Shown here: positions 1-7,997 of the stretch, in pieces
Position numbering within the stretch: position 1 is the stretch's first letter
How the letters are laid out: every line of letters begins with the position of its first letter
Assembly: GCA_021826485.1 (NCBI GenBank)
Contig: JAKAZX010000002.1
Coordinates: 1-32,241 of the forward strand
Source: Pseudomonadota bacterium
GTDB lineage: Bacteria; Pseudomonadota; Alphaproteobacteria; Acetobacterales; Acetobacteraceae
Length of the DNA: 32,241 bases
Direction: 5' to 3'
The notes under the pieces: generated by a model
Told to the model about the DNA's origin: nothing
What the model saw: the letters and a program-made list of their open reading frames with translations, nothing else
The model's database searches: none
Position numbers and translations under genes: made by a program

Positions 1-1
1 C

Positions 2-982
2 AGCCGCGCCGCCGCCCGGGAACTGCCGCCCTCCGACGTGCTGGAGATCGCGCCCGACCGCGCCGCCGCGGCGGCCGCCTTCGGGCGGGCGCGCGCGGCC
101 GGCCGGACCGAGCTGGACGCGGCGGAGGCGGCGGCGGTGCTGGCCGCCGACGGCACCGCGCCGCCGCCGCCGCTGCCGCTGACGGTCGCCGACGATGCCG
201 TGTTCGGGCCGGTCATCACGCTCGGCGACGGCGCCGCGGCGCTGCACGACCTGCCGCCGCTCAATCTGCCGCTGGCCCGCGCCCTGGCGCGCCACGCCCT
301 CGGCCGGGCGGACGAGGCGCTGGCCGACCGGCTGGTGCGCGTCAGCCAGCTCGTCGTCGATGCGCCGGAGATCGCGGCACTCGATCTCACGAAGGGCGGC
401 GGCGTCGTGCTGCGCCTGCGGCCGGCCGGCACGGCGGCGCCGAAACTCGCCATCGCCCCCTACCCGGCCGAACTCGCCGCCCCGTTCACTGGCGGGGACG
501 AAACGTTCCTGATCCGGCCGATCCGGCCGGAGGATGCCGCCGCCCACGCGGCCTTCTTCGCCCGCCTGCCGCCGCAGGACGTGCGGTTCCGCTTCTTCAG
601 CGCCGTCCGCGAGCTGTCGCGCGAGCAGGTGGCCCGGCTGACCCAGGTGGATTACGACCGGGAGATCGCCTTCCTCGCGGTGCGGGAGGCCTCGGCCGAG
701 ACCGTCGGCGTCGCCCGGCTCGTCTGCGATGCCGCCGACGGCGCGGCGGAATTCGCCATCGTGGTGCAGCCGGACGTGAAGGGCCGCGGGCTTGCCGCGC
801 ATCTGATGCGCCGGCTGATCGGCTGGGCGCGCCAGCACGGCGTGACCGAGATCGTCGGGCAGGTGCTGGCGGACAATGCGCCGATGCTCGGCTTCGTGCG
901 CCATCTCGGCTTCACGCTGCACCGCGTGCCGGACGATGAGACGGTGGTGGAGGCGCGGCTGCCGATCGGCGCCGCCGGGTAG
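2..982 (+). CDS. Acyl-CoA ligase (ADP-forming)/GNAT acetyltransferase fusion, C-terminal part (5' partial)
   Basis: The frame is open to the left edge, so the gene starts outside the window and only about 326 C-terminal residues are seen. The last ~155 residues form a GNAT domain: it opens with FLIRPIRPEDA, carries the FFARLPPQDVRFRFF segment typical of the Pat-type fusions, and has a V-x-x-x-x-x-G-x-G-L-A acetyl-CoA loop (VKGRGLAAHL). The part before it matches the tail of the ATP-grasp (beta-subunit-like) region, ending in LAIAPYPAEL, the usual junction to GNAT. In this family the full protein (~900 aa) combines an NDP-forming acetyl-CoA synthetase with a lysine acetyltransferase that controls acyl-CoA synthetases. 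Oddity: where relatives have a D-I-N-P-L metal-binding motif this protein reads LDLTKG, so the ligase half may be inactive. The GNAT assignment is firm; the ligase activity is doubtful. Confidence 0.85.
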   Translation, partial: SRAAARELPPSDVLEIAPDRAAAAAAFGRARAAGRTELDAAEAAAVLAADGTAPPPPLPLTVADDAVFGPVITLGDGAAALHDLPPLNLPLARALARHALGRADEALADRLVRVSQLVVDAPEIAALDLTKGGGVVLRLRPAGTAAPKLAIAPYPAELAAPFTGGDETFLIRPIRPEDAAAHAAFFARLPPQDVRFRFFSAVRELSREQVARLTQVDYDREIAFLAVREASAETVGVARLVCDAADGAAEFAIVVQPDVKGRGLAAHLMRRLIGWARQHGVTEIVGQVLADNAPMLGFVRHLGFTLHRVPDDETVVEARLPIGAAG

Positions 983-1021
983 CGCTCGACCGGCGCGGCC
1001 GGCCTGGGTTAGGGTCGCGTA

Positions 1022-1948
1022 ATGGCCTCCTCGCTCGCGGCACTGCCCGCCTTGCCCTCCGCCGCCGCCGCGCGACGCCGTGCCATCTGGTGCGTGCTGG
1101 GCGAAGGCTTCTGCTTCGCGATCGCCGCCGCCCTGATCAAATCGACGCGGCCGACCGCAATTCCGATCAGCGAAATGGTGGTGATCCGCAGCGTCGTGAT
1201 TTCGCTGGTCATGGCAGCCATGCTCGGCCGTGCGCCGGGCGGCTTTGCCGGGATGCTGCGCACGCGCCATCCGCTCGGCCATCTGGTGCGCACGGTGCTC
1301 GGCTTCTTCGCCATGCTCACTTCCTATCTCGGCTATCTGCGGCTGCCGCTGGCGACGGTGACGGCGCTGAACTTCGCCATGCCGATGTTCCTCACTGCCC
1401 TGTCGGTGCCGCTGCTGGGCGAGCGTGTCGGCTGGCGGCGCTGGCTTGCCGTGCTGGCCGGGTTCGCGGGCGTGCTGCTGATCGTGCGGCCGTGGCGGGA
1501 CAATGTGGGCGGCGCGCCGCTGTCCGTCGTCGGGCTGGTGCTCGGCGGCGTGTTCGCCTGGGCGCTGACCACCATCACCATCCGCCGCCTCGGCGCGGCC
1601 GGGGAGCGCAATGCGACCATCGTGCTGTGGTACGCGCTCGGCAGCCTGGTGATCTCGCTCGCGATCGCGCTGCCGGCCTGGGTGATGCCCAGCGCGCGCG
1701 AAGCGGCGCTGCTGATCGCCGCCGGGCTGGTGACCGCGGCGGCGCAATGGCTGATGACCGAGGGCTATCGCGGCGCCGAGGCAACCGCGGTGGCGCCGTT
1801 CGAATACGGCGCGATCGTGCATGCGACGCTGCTCGGCGCGCTGCTCTGGGGCGAATGGCCGGACCGCACCAGCATCGCCGGCATCGCCGTGCTGGTGGCC
1901 GCCGGCCTGTATATCTGGCAGCGCGAGACGCGAGTGCGGCGGACATGA
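1022..1948 (+). CDS. DMT-superfamily (EamA-type) permease
   Basis: A 308-residue polytopic membrane protein with two tandem EamA repeats of about 140 residues each, giving roughly ten predicted membrane helices. Supporting segments are the hydrophobic runs FCFAIAAALI, VVISLVMAAML, LAVLAGFAGVLLIV and the C-terminal IAGIAVLVAAGLYIW, and the pairing of repeat ends PLLGERVGWRRWLAVLAGFAG and ALLWGEWPDRTSIAGIAVLV. Family members export or exchange metabolites across the inner membrane; substrate cannot be predicted. The ATG is preceded by an AGGG-containing stretch about ten bases upstream. Its stop codon overlaps the start of the following GT61 fusion by ATGA, which implies translational coupling, though a shared role is not obvious. 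Length is normal for the family (~290-310). Confidence 0.9.
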   Translation: MASSLAALPALPSAAAARRRAIWCVLGEGFCFAIAAALIKSTRPTAIPISEMVVIRSVVISLVMAAMLGRAPGGFAGMLRTRHPLGHLVRTVLGFFAMLTSYLGYLRLPLATVTALNFAMPMFLTALSVPLLGERVGWRRWLAVLAGFAGVLLIVRPWRDNVGGAPLSVVGLVLGGVFAWALTTITIRRLGAAGERNATIVLWYALGSLVISLAIALPAWVMPSAREAALLIAAGLVTAAAQWLMTEGYRGAEATAVAPFEYGAIVHATLLGALLWGEWPDRTSIAGIAVLVAAGLYIWQRETRVRRT

Positions 1949-4887
1949 CGGAGGATGTCGCCGGCACGCTGATCCACGAGCTGACATCGCCGCTGTTCGC
2001 CATCCCGCCGCCGCGCATCGACAATGCGGACATCATCCCGCCCGATGTCGCCCGGCGGTGCGGCGGCGCATGGCACCACGGCGCGTTTGCCGCGCGGCCG
2101 GTGACCTTCCGCCTGCTGCGCGACGTGCTGGTGGCGCAGGAGGGCCTGGTGTTCACCCGCGCGCTCGATCTGGTCGCCGCCAGCGTCACCGGACATGCGC
2201 CGGCGCTCGTGGCGCAGGGACGCGCCGACGTGGCCGCGGCGATCGCGCGCGGCGATGCGCCGGTGCTCGACGGCACGCTGATCCTCTGCAAGAAGCGCGG
2301 CGTCGGCAACTATGCCCACTGGCTGCTGGAAATGCTGCCCAAGGCGGCGCTGGCGCGGGACCATCTCGCGCTGCCCGACATGCGCTTTCTGGTGGCCGAT
2401 GTCGTCGGCCCGCTCGGCCGCGCGATGCGCGACAGCCTGGGCTGGCTCGGCATCGCGGAGGCCGCGATCGTGCCCACCGGCACCGCGCCGGTCCTGGTGC
2501 CGCGCCTCGTGCTGATCGACGGGCTGACCGAGCATGGCGGCTACATGTCGCCGCTGGCGGTGGATGCGGTGCGGCGGGCGGCGGCGGCCATCGCGCCAGC
2601 GGCGCCGCAGCCGCTCTATGTTCCGCGTCTGCGATCCGGACCGCGCATGTTCGCCGACGAAAGCGCGGTGATCGCCCGCGCCCGCGCCGCCGGGTTCGCG
2701 GCGTTCGATCCGGGGGACGTGCCGATCGCCGCCCAGGTCGCGGCGTTCGGCGCAGCGCCGCGCGTGGCGGGGGTGATGGGCGCCGGGCTTGCCAACATCG
2801 TGTTCGCCCCGCCGGGCTGCGAGGTCACCGTGTTCGCGCCCGCGGCGATGCCGGATACGTTCTTCTGGTTCATTGCCGGGCTGTGCGGCCTGCGCTACCG
2901 GGAAATCCGCTGCCTCGCGGCCGGCCCGCCGACCGGCATCGTGCCGTGGGATGCACCGCTGCAACCGCCGCCGCAGTTTGGGGAAGTGTTCGCGTCCATG
3001 CCGTCCGCGCCTCCCGTTCCGCAGGCGACGCTCAATCTGCCGTTCCGCGATGTCGTCGCGGATTTCGAAAGCCTGGGCGACAACTGCGAATTCGGGCTGG
3101 TGCAGCGCGCGGCGGGGCTGGAGCCGCTGGGCTTCTTCCGCTTCAACTTCGCCCACATGGCACCGCTGTTGCGCGCACTCGACAGCGATTTCGCCGATGC
3201 CGCCGATCCCGAGCGCGTCGAAATCTACGCCGAACCGCCGCCGAACCATGAATACATGGTGCGCATCCGCGGCTACGGCTTCCAGTACCATACCGAGCGG
3301 CGCGAGGGGGAGATCACGCCGCAGGCGCTGCATGCGCAGCAGGTCCGCGCGATCGGCCTGCTGGTGCGCAAGATGCTGGAGGATCTGCGCGCGGCCGAGA
3401 AGATCTTCGTGCGCAAGGGCGAGGATTCGACGCGGGTCGAGGACATCCGGCCGCTGCTGGCGGCGCTGCGCCGGCACGGGCCGGCCACGCTGCTGTGGGT
3501 TGCCGCCGCCGACGGCAGCGCACTGCCGGGCACGGTGGAAGTGCTGGAGCCGGGGCTGCTGAAGGGCCATATCAGCCGCTTCGCGCCCTACCACCGTGCC
3601 TATGACATTGCCGATGAGTGGGTGGACATCTGCTATGGCGCGCATCTGCTGTGGCGGGAACGGGCGCCGGCCGGCACCGTCATCCGTGGCGCCACCCGCA
3701 GCGTCGCGCCGGCGCGTCGCCCCGCATCCGGCCTGGCCGACGCCGCGCGGAACGCGCGGATGCGCCCGGACGCCGCGCCGCCGCCCCGGCCACCGGTGAC
3801 GGCACTGGCCGAGCTTGCGCCCACGCTCGACCCCCTCCCCGACGGCCGGCCGCGCATTGAGCCGCACCCGCTGCTGGCGGCGGAGACGCTCGATCTGCCG
3901 CCCTTCGCCTTCGGGCCGCTGGAGGCGCCGGCGGCGCAGGCGGAATCGGCCGCCGGCCGCATCGTCGCGCCCGCCCTGCCGGCCTGGATCCTGCGCGACG
4001 TCGAAGTGCATGGCAGCCACGGCGCCGTCACCCTGGACGCGACCGCCATCGCCGAGACCGTCCGCCATGTCGATCCCGGCCACCTGCCGCGCTTCGACCG
4101 GCCGCACGCGGCGACGCTGCCCGTCGCCTACCATCTGCTGCCGGGCGATCCGGACAGCTATTTCCTGTGGCTGACCGAAGCGCTGTTCCGCTTCGGTGCG
4201 GCGCAGTTCACCGCCCTCGGCTCCGTGCAGCAGGCGCCGGGCGGGCCGGTGCTGCTGGTGCCGGAACTCGACCGGTTCTGGAAATGGGAGACGCTGAACG
4301 ACTTCGTGCCCGGCGAGGTGCCACGCATCGCGCTGTCCGCCGCCGCCCGCTTGGTGGTGCAGCGGCTGTTCTACGTCCCCGGCCTGGATGCGGCTTCGGT
4401 TCCGCGGCGGGTGGTGCTGGCGGGGTTCGATGCGCTGGCGACGCGCTGCGGCCATCCGCCGGCCGCCCCGCCGGCGCGCTGGCGGCGCGTGTATCTTTGC
4501 CAGCCGGCCGGGGATTCGCCGCCGCTGCTGAACGAGGCCGCGATCATCGCGCAACTGGCCGAAGCCGGCTTCGTCGCCGTCACGCTCAGCGACCTGTCGA
4601 TCCCGTTGCAGGCGCGGCTGTTCGCCGAGGCGTCCCACATCATCGCGCCGCACGGGCCGGGGCTGGCGAATATCGGCTTCTGCGGCGCCGGCGCCGCGCT
4701 GTGCGAACTGCAATCCATCCGCCGGCCGCGCTGGCGCTACCGCCGCCTCGCCGCCCTGCGCGGGCTGCATTACGGCTGCCTGCTCGGTGCCCCGGCATTG
4801 CAGGCGGAGGCGCCGCATGCCGGCTTCTGCATCGCGCCGGACGCGCTGGCGGCGCTGCTGCGCGACCCGCGCTTCAGGCCGGCCTGA
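1945..4887 (+). CDS. Three-part GT61 - SLGxxCEFG domain - GT61 fusion protein (putative glycosyltransferase)
   Basis: A 980-residue protein. Residues ~1-345 form a GT61 (DUF563) domain with the NYAHWLLEMLPK motif at 122-133 and a degenerate VMGAGLANIVF motif at 277-287. Residues ~370-590 form a separate domain beginning FESLGDNCEFGLVQR (Cys381), a signature found in many alphaproteobacterial proteins of unknown function and resembling the DUF1796 papain-like group. A Pro/Arg/Ala-rich linker (~600-665) leads to a second GT61-like domain (~670-980) with APHGPGLANIGF (His903). GT61 members transfer sugars such as xylose, GlcNAc or LPS residues. There is no signal peptide or membrane helix, so it is probably cytoplasmic. 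The first domain lost the HG motif and the second lost the NYxHW motif. The ATG overlaps the upstream stop (ATGA); the 3' end overlaps the convergent amidohydrolase by 14 bases. Polysaccharide or capsule modification is an inference. Confidence 0.85.
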   Translation: MTEDVAGTLIHELTSPLFAIPPPRIDNADIIPPDVARRCGGAWHHGAFAARPVTFRLLRDVLVAQEGLVFTRALDLVAASVTGHAPALVAQGRADVAAAIARGDAPVLDGTLILCKKRGVGNYAHWLLEMLPKAALARDHLALPDMRFLVADVVGPLGRAMRDSLGWLGIAEAAIVPTGTAPVLVPRLVLIDGLTEHGGYMSPLAVDAVRRAAAAIAPAAPQPLYVPRLRSGPRMFADESAVIARARAAGFAAFDPGDVPIAAQVAAFGAAPRVAGVMGAGLANIVFAPPGCEVTVFAPAAMPDTFFWFIAGLCGLRYREIRCLAAGPPTGIVPWDAPLQPPPQFGEVFASMPSAPPVPQATLNLPFRDVVADFESLGDNCEFGLVQRAAGLEPLGFFRFNFAHMAPLLRALDSDFADAADPERVEIYAEPPPNHEYMVRIRGYGFQYHTERREGEITPQALHAQQVRAIGLLVRKMLEDLRAAEKIFVRKGEDSTRVEDIRPLLAALRRHGPATLLWVAAADGSALPGTVEVLEPGLLKGHISRFAPYHRAYDIADEWVDICYGAHLLWRERAPAGTVIRGATRSVAPARRPASGLADAARNARMRPDAAPPPRPPVTALAELAPTLDPLPDGRPRIEPHPLLAAETLDLPPFAFGPLEAPAAQAESAAGRIVAPALPAWILRDVEVHGSHGAVTLDATAIAETVRHVDPGHLPRFDRPHAATLPVAYHLLPGDPDSYFLWLTEALFRFGAAQFTALGSVQQAPGGPVLLVPELDRFWKWETLNDFVPGEVPRIALSAAARLVVQRLFYVPGLDAASVPRRVVLAGFDALATRCGHPPAAPPARWRRVYLCQPAGDSPPLLNEAAIIAQLAEAGFVAVTLSDLSIPLQARLFAEASHIIAPHGPGLANIGFCGAGAALCELQSIRRPRWRYRRLAALRGLHYGCLLGAPALQAEAPHAGFCIAPDALAALLRDPRFRPA

Positions 4888-6328
4888 AACCCAGGCTGGC
4901 GGCGTGCCGCGGCACCGCGGCCGCCAGCGTCGAACGGCCGGCGAGCGTGCGGGTGCGCAGCGCCGCCATCGCCTCGGCCGCGTCGGCCAGCGCCGCCGCC
5001 TCGTCGAACGCCAGGATGCGGCCGTCGCGCAGCACCCAGGCGCCATCGACCATCGCGGCGGTGACGTGTTCCGGCCCGGCATGCTGCACCAGCGCGTCCG
5101 CGCTGGCATCGAAGGCGAGCGTGGCCGCCGCGCCCCGCCGCACCAGCACGAGGTCGGCAAGCTGCCCCGGCGCGATCCGCCCCAGCTCCCCGGCGCGATC
5201 GAGCACGCCGGCGCCATTGCGCGTCGCCATCGCCAGCGCCTCCGCGCCGTGCGGCCAGGTGCGATGGTCGGCATCGGCGACGCGCGGCAGCATCATCGCC
5301 AGCCGCATCGTCGCGAAATGGTCGTGCCGGCCGCCGGTGTTCGACGAATCGGTGCCGAGCGCGACCGGCAGGCCGGCGTCGCGCGACTCGGCCAGCGGCA
5401 GGATGCCGCTGCCCAGCATCAGGTTGCTCGCCGGATTGTGGACCAGCGTGACGCCGTGCGCCGCCAGCACCTCCCGCTCGGCGCGGGAGAGCCAGATGCC
5501 GTGCGCGACCGACAGATTGCCGTCCAGCAGCCCCTCCTGCGCCATCGCCGCGACCAGACCGCCGGGATACAGCCGCGCGCCGATCTCCGCCTGCGCGCGC
5601 GTCTCCATCAGGTGCGTGTGCACGGCCACCCCGTGGCGATCCCGCAACTCGCGCCACAGCGCCCAGGCCCGGGCGGAGCAGCGCTGCGGTGCGTTCGGGC
5701 CGAGCAGCACGCGCACCCGGCCGGACCCGCCCGCCGCGCGGGCCGCCATTTCGGCGAAGCGCACCGCATAGGCGTCCGGGTCCAGCACCGGCGCGCCGCC
5801 GGCAATGCCGGCCACGTCGGGCGGCAGATGCACGCCCAGCAGCGTCTCATCGCCGGTATCGTGCAGGAACGGCGCATAGCCGACGCGCAGGCCGCTCGCC
5901 TCGTGCGCCGCGATCGCCGCATCCGCCAGATGCTGCATCGGCGAATGGTCGATCCAGCCGGTGATGCCGGCGCGGATGCGTTCCGCTGCCCCCAGCAGCA
6001 CCGCCGCGCGCAGCGTCGCCGCGGTGAAGGCGCGGCCGTACAGCACCGTGAACAGCGCCCACAGTTCCAGCGGCATCGCATTCTCGGTGCCGCGCAGCAG
6101 GGTCGCGTAGCCGTGCGCATGTGCGTCGATCAGGCCGGGGATCAGCCAGTGGCCGCGCCCGTCCTCGATCCGCGTCGCCCGCGCGCGCAGCGCCGCACGG
6201 TCGTCCACGCGCGTCGCCACCGCGGCGATGCGGCGCCCCTGCACCAGCACGCTCGCCTCGGCGAAACGGCCGCCGGGCGGCGGCTCATCCAGCAGCGCAA
6301 AGGCGCCATCGATCACGAGTTCCGTCAC
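4874..6328 (-). CDS. Amidohydrolase, chlorohydrolase/deaminase subgroup (TrzN/SsnA-like)
   Basis: A 484-residue metal-dependent hydrolase of the amidohydrolase superfamily. Metal ligands visible are H70-x-H72 in GLIDAHAHG, H239 in HTHLMET (with E242 as the general acid/base partner), H276 in VAHGIWL and D327 in LGTDSSNTGG. The N- and C-terminal beta sandwich has the usual ending (GQLADLVLV ... DGRILA). This subgroup deaminates or dechlorinates N-heterocycles such as triazines, guanine and cytosine analogues, normally with one Zn or Fe in the cytoplasm. The start is GTG, sharing GTGA with the upstream LysR stop, so it is the last gene of a five-gene overlapping operon. The complete ligand set suggests an active enzyme; substrate unknown. 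Its 3' end overlaps the convergent GT61 gene by 14 bases, leaving no room for a terminator. Confidence 0.92.
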   Translation of the reverse strand: MTELVIDGAFALLDEPPPGGRFAEASVLVQGRRIAAVATRVDDRAALRARATRIEDGRGHWLIPGLIDAHAHGYATLLRGTENAMPLELWALFTVLYGRAFTAATLRAAVLLGAAERIRAGITGWIDHSPMQHLADAAIAAHEASGLRVGYAPFLHDTGDETLLGVHLPPDVAGIAGGAPVLDPDAYAVRFAEMAARAAGGSGRVRVLLGPNAPQRCSARAWALWRELRDRHGVAVHTHLMETRAQAEIGARLYPGGLVAAMAQEGLLDGNLSVAHGIWLSRAEREVLAAHGVTLVHNPASNLMLGSGILPLAESRDAGLPVALGTDSSNTGGRHDHFATMRLAMMLPRVADADHRTWPHGAEALAMATRNGAGVLDRAGELGRIAPGQLADLVLVRRGAAATLAFDASADALVQHAGPEHVTAAMVDGAWVLRDGRILAFDEAAALADAAEAMAALRTRTLAGRSTLAAAVPRHAASLGFRPA

Positions 6329-7224
6329 TTCGCGCGTTCCAATTCCGGCAGACTGGTTTTCAACGTGTCCAGGAGGGCGCTGGCCGCCGGCAGCAGCGTG
6401 CGCCGCGCCGGCGCATAGAGGCCGAGCTTCAGCGCATTCAGCTTCGGTGATTCAAGGCGCAGCCACTGCAACTGGCCCTCCGCGATCTCGCGGCGGAAGC
6501 CCATGCGGGTGAAGAAGGCGACGCCCATGCCGGCCTGCACAGAGCGGCCGAGCATCGCCAGCGAATTGGACAACAGCCGCCGGCTGGCGCCGGCGCAGAA
6601 CGCGGCGAAATCGGGGTCGATCTCGGCCGGCAGCGTCTCGTGCTGCAACAGCACCGGCCGCCCGGCGAGGGCGGCGAAGGTCACCGGCTGCACCCGCCGC
6701 AGCGGATCGTTATGGGCGGTCAGCAGGCCGATCGGCGTCGAGACCGCGGCGACCAGCTTCACCGCGGGGCTCGCGGGGGCGACGAAGGTGAGGCCGAGTT
6801 CCGCCTCCCCGGCGACGATTTCCTGGAACACCGCGGTCGGTGCTGCGGTCTGCACGGAATAGCTGACGGCGCCGTGGTTGGTCGCGAAGCGCGCCAGCAC
6901 GCGCGGCAGGAAATCCACCAGCAGGCTGTCCAGCGCGACGATCCGCACATGCCCGCTGCGCAGCCCGCGCAGCCCGTCCAGCTCCGCCAGCAGCCGTTCG
7001 TAGCTGCCGAGCGTGTCGCCGACATGGCGCAGCAGCAGCGCGCCGGCCGGGGTCGGCCGCACGCCCTGCGGCAGCCGGTCGAACAGCCGCACGCCGAGCT
7101 GCGCCTCCAGCGCCAGCAACTGCCGGTTCACCGCGGTCGAGGCGACGTTGAGCCGCAGCGCCGCGCGACGGATGGAGCCGCTGCGCCCGATCTCCCGCAC
7201 ATAGCGCAGGACGGTCGCGTGCAT
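6325..7224 (-). CDS. LysR-family transcriptional regulator
   Basis: A 299-residue LTTR. The N-terminal winged HTH covers residues ~1-60 (SIRRAALRLNVASTAVNRQLLALEAQLGVRLFDR is the characteristic helix pair, cited here by its ends S16-R49). A LysR substrate-binding domain follows (residues ~90-290), opening with GHVRIVALDSLLVDFLPRVL. Such regulators respond to a pathway metabolite and usually sit divergent from their target. Here the gene is inside an operon instead: its ATG shares one base with the upstream enoyl-CoA hydratase stop (TGATG) and its stop overlaps the downstream amidohydrolase start (GTGA). It is therefore likely co-expressed with the enzymes it controls, and no divergent promoter is available. 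The effector is unknown, probably a CoA-pathway intermediate or the amidohydrolase substrate (inference). Confidence 0.93.
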   Translation of the reverse strand: MHATVLRYVREIGRSGSIRRAALRLNVASTAVNRQLLALEAQLGVRLFDRLPQGVRPTPAGALLLRHVGDTLGSYERLLAELDGLRGLRSGHVRIVALDSLLVDFLPRVLARFATNHGAVSYSVQTAAPTAVFQEIVAGEAELGLTFVAPASPAVKLVAAVSTPIGLLTAHNDPLRRVQPVTFAALAGRPVLLQHETLPAEIDPDFAAFCAGASRRLLSNSLAMLGRSVQAGMGVAFFTRMGFRREIAEGQLQWLRLESPKLNALKLGLYAPARRTLLPAASALLDTLKTSLPELERAK

Positions 7225-7997
7225 CAGCGCCCGGACCAGACCGGGGCGCGCTTCTCGCGGAAGGCGCGCACGCCTTCCTCCCCGTCCGCCGATTGCAGGC
7301 ATTCGATCAGCGCCGGCAGCCGCATCGCCTGCGCCGCGGCCGGCGCAAGCTCCGCGGTGCGCCGCACCGTCTGCTTGATGGCGCGCAGCGATAGCGGCGC
7401 GCAGGCGAGGATGTCGGCGAGCCAGCGATCGACCGCGGCATCCAGTTCGGCGCGCGGCACCACCTCGTTCACCAGCCCCATCGCCCGCGCCTCCGCCGCC
7501 GCAATGCGCCGGCCGGTCAGCAGCATGCCCATCGCCTGCCGGTGCGGCACCTGCCGCTGCAGCAGGACCATGCCGCCATCCAGCGGCAGCCGGCCGACGC
7601 GCGGTTCCGGCAGGCCGAAGCTCGCGGTCTCGGCGGCGATCACCAGGTCGCAGCCCAGCACCATCTCGAACCCGCCGCCCAGCGCATGGCCGTTGACGCG
7701 CGCGATCACCGGGATGTCGAGCGTGCTGCGCAGCGCGATGCCGCCGAACCCCGCCGGCCGCGCCGCCGCCCAGTATTCCAGGCCGGAGCGGCCGACCGAT
7801 TTCATGTCCGCCCCGGTGCAGAAGGCCCGCTCCCCCGCGCCGGTCAGCACCACCGCGCGCACGTCCCGATCCGCCTCCAGAAGCTGCCAGATCGCTTCCA
7901 GCTCGGCCTCCGCCGCCGCATCCAGCGCGTTCAGCACCTCCGGCCGGTCGATGGTGACGCGCGCGACATGCCCGGCAATGTCCAGCCGGACGGTCAT
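7224..7997 (-). CDS. Enoyl-CoA hydratase/isomerase (crotonase family)
   Basis: A 257-residue crotonase-fold protein of normal length. The oxyanion-hole segments are AFCTGADM (58-65) and ALGGGFEMVLGCD (105-117). Both acidic residues used by true hydratases (Glu144 and Glu164 of rat enoyl-CoA hydratase) have counterparts, E111 in GGGFEM and E131 in LPEPRVG, so water addition to an enoyl-CoA is plausible rather than only isomerase or thioesterase activity. It starts four bases inside the end of the upstream CoA-transferase gene (ATGA), and its own stop overlaps the LysR start. With CaiB/BaiF next door it probably handles the CoA ester produced by that transferase, as in carnitine- or aromatic-type catabolic clusters. 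The exact substrate cannot be assigned. Confidence 0.93.
   Translation of the reverse strand: MTVRLDIAGHVARVTIDRPEVLNALDAAAEAELEAIWQLLEADRDVRAVVLTGAGERAFCTGADMKSVGRSGLEYWAAARPAGFGGIALRSTLDIPVIARVNGHALGGGFEMVLGCDLVIAAETASFGLPEPRVGRLPLDGGMVLLQRQVPHRQAMGMLLTGRRIAAAEARAMGLVNEVVPRAELDAAVDRWLADILACAPLSLRAIKQTVRRTAELAPAAAQAMRLPALIECLQSADGEEGVRAFREKRAPVWSGR

Noticed and set aside
1765..5274. A 1169-codon open frame on the - strand opposite the GT61 fusion
   Set aside because: Composition is Arg/Gly/Gln-rich shadow sequence with no family motif; the + strand has recognisable GT61 motifs.
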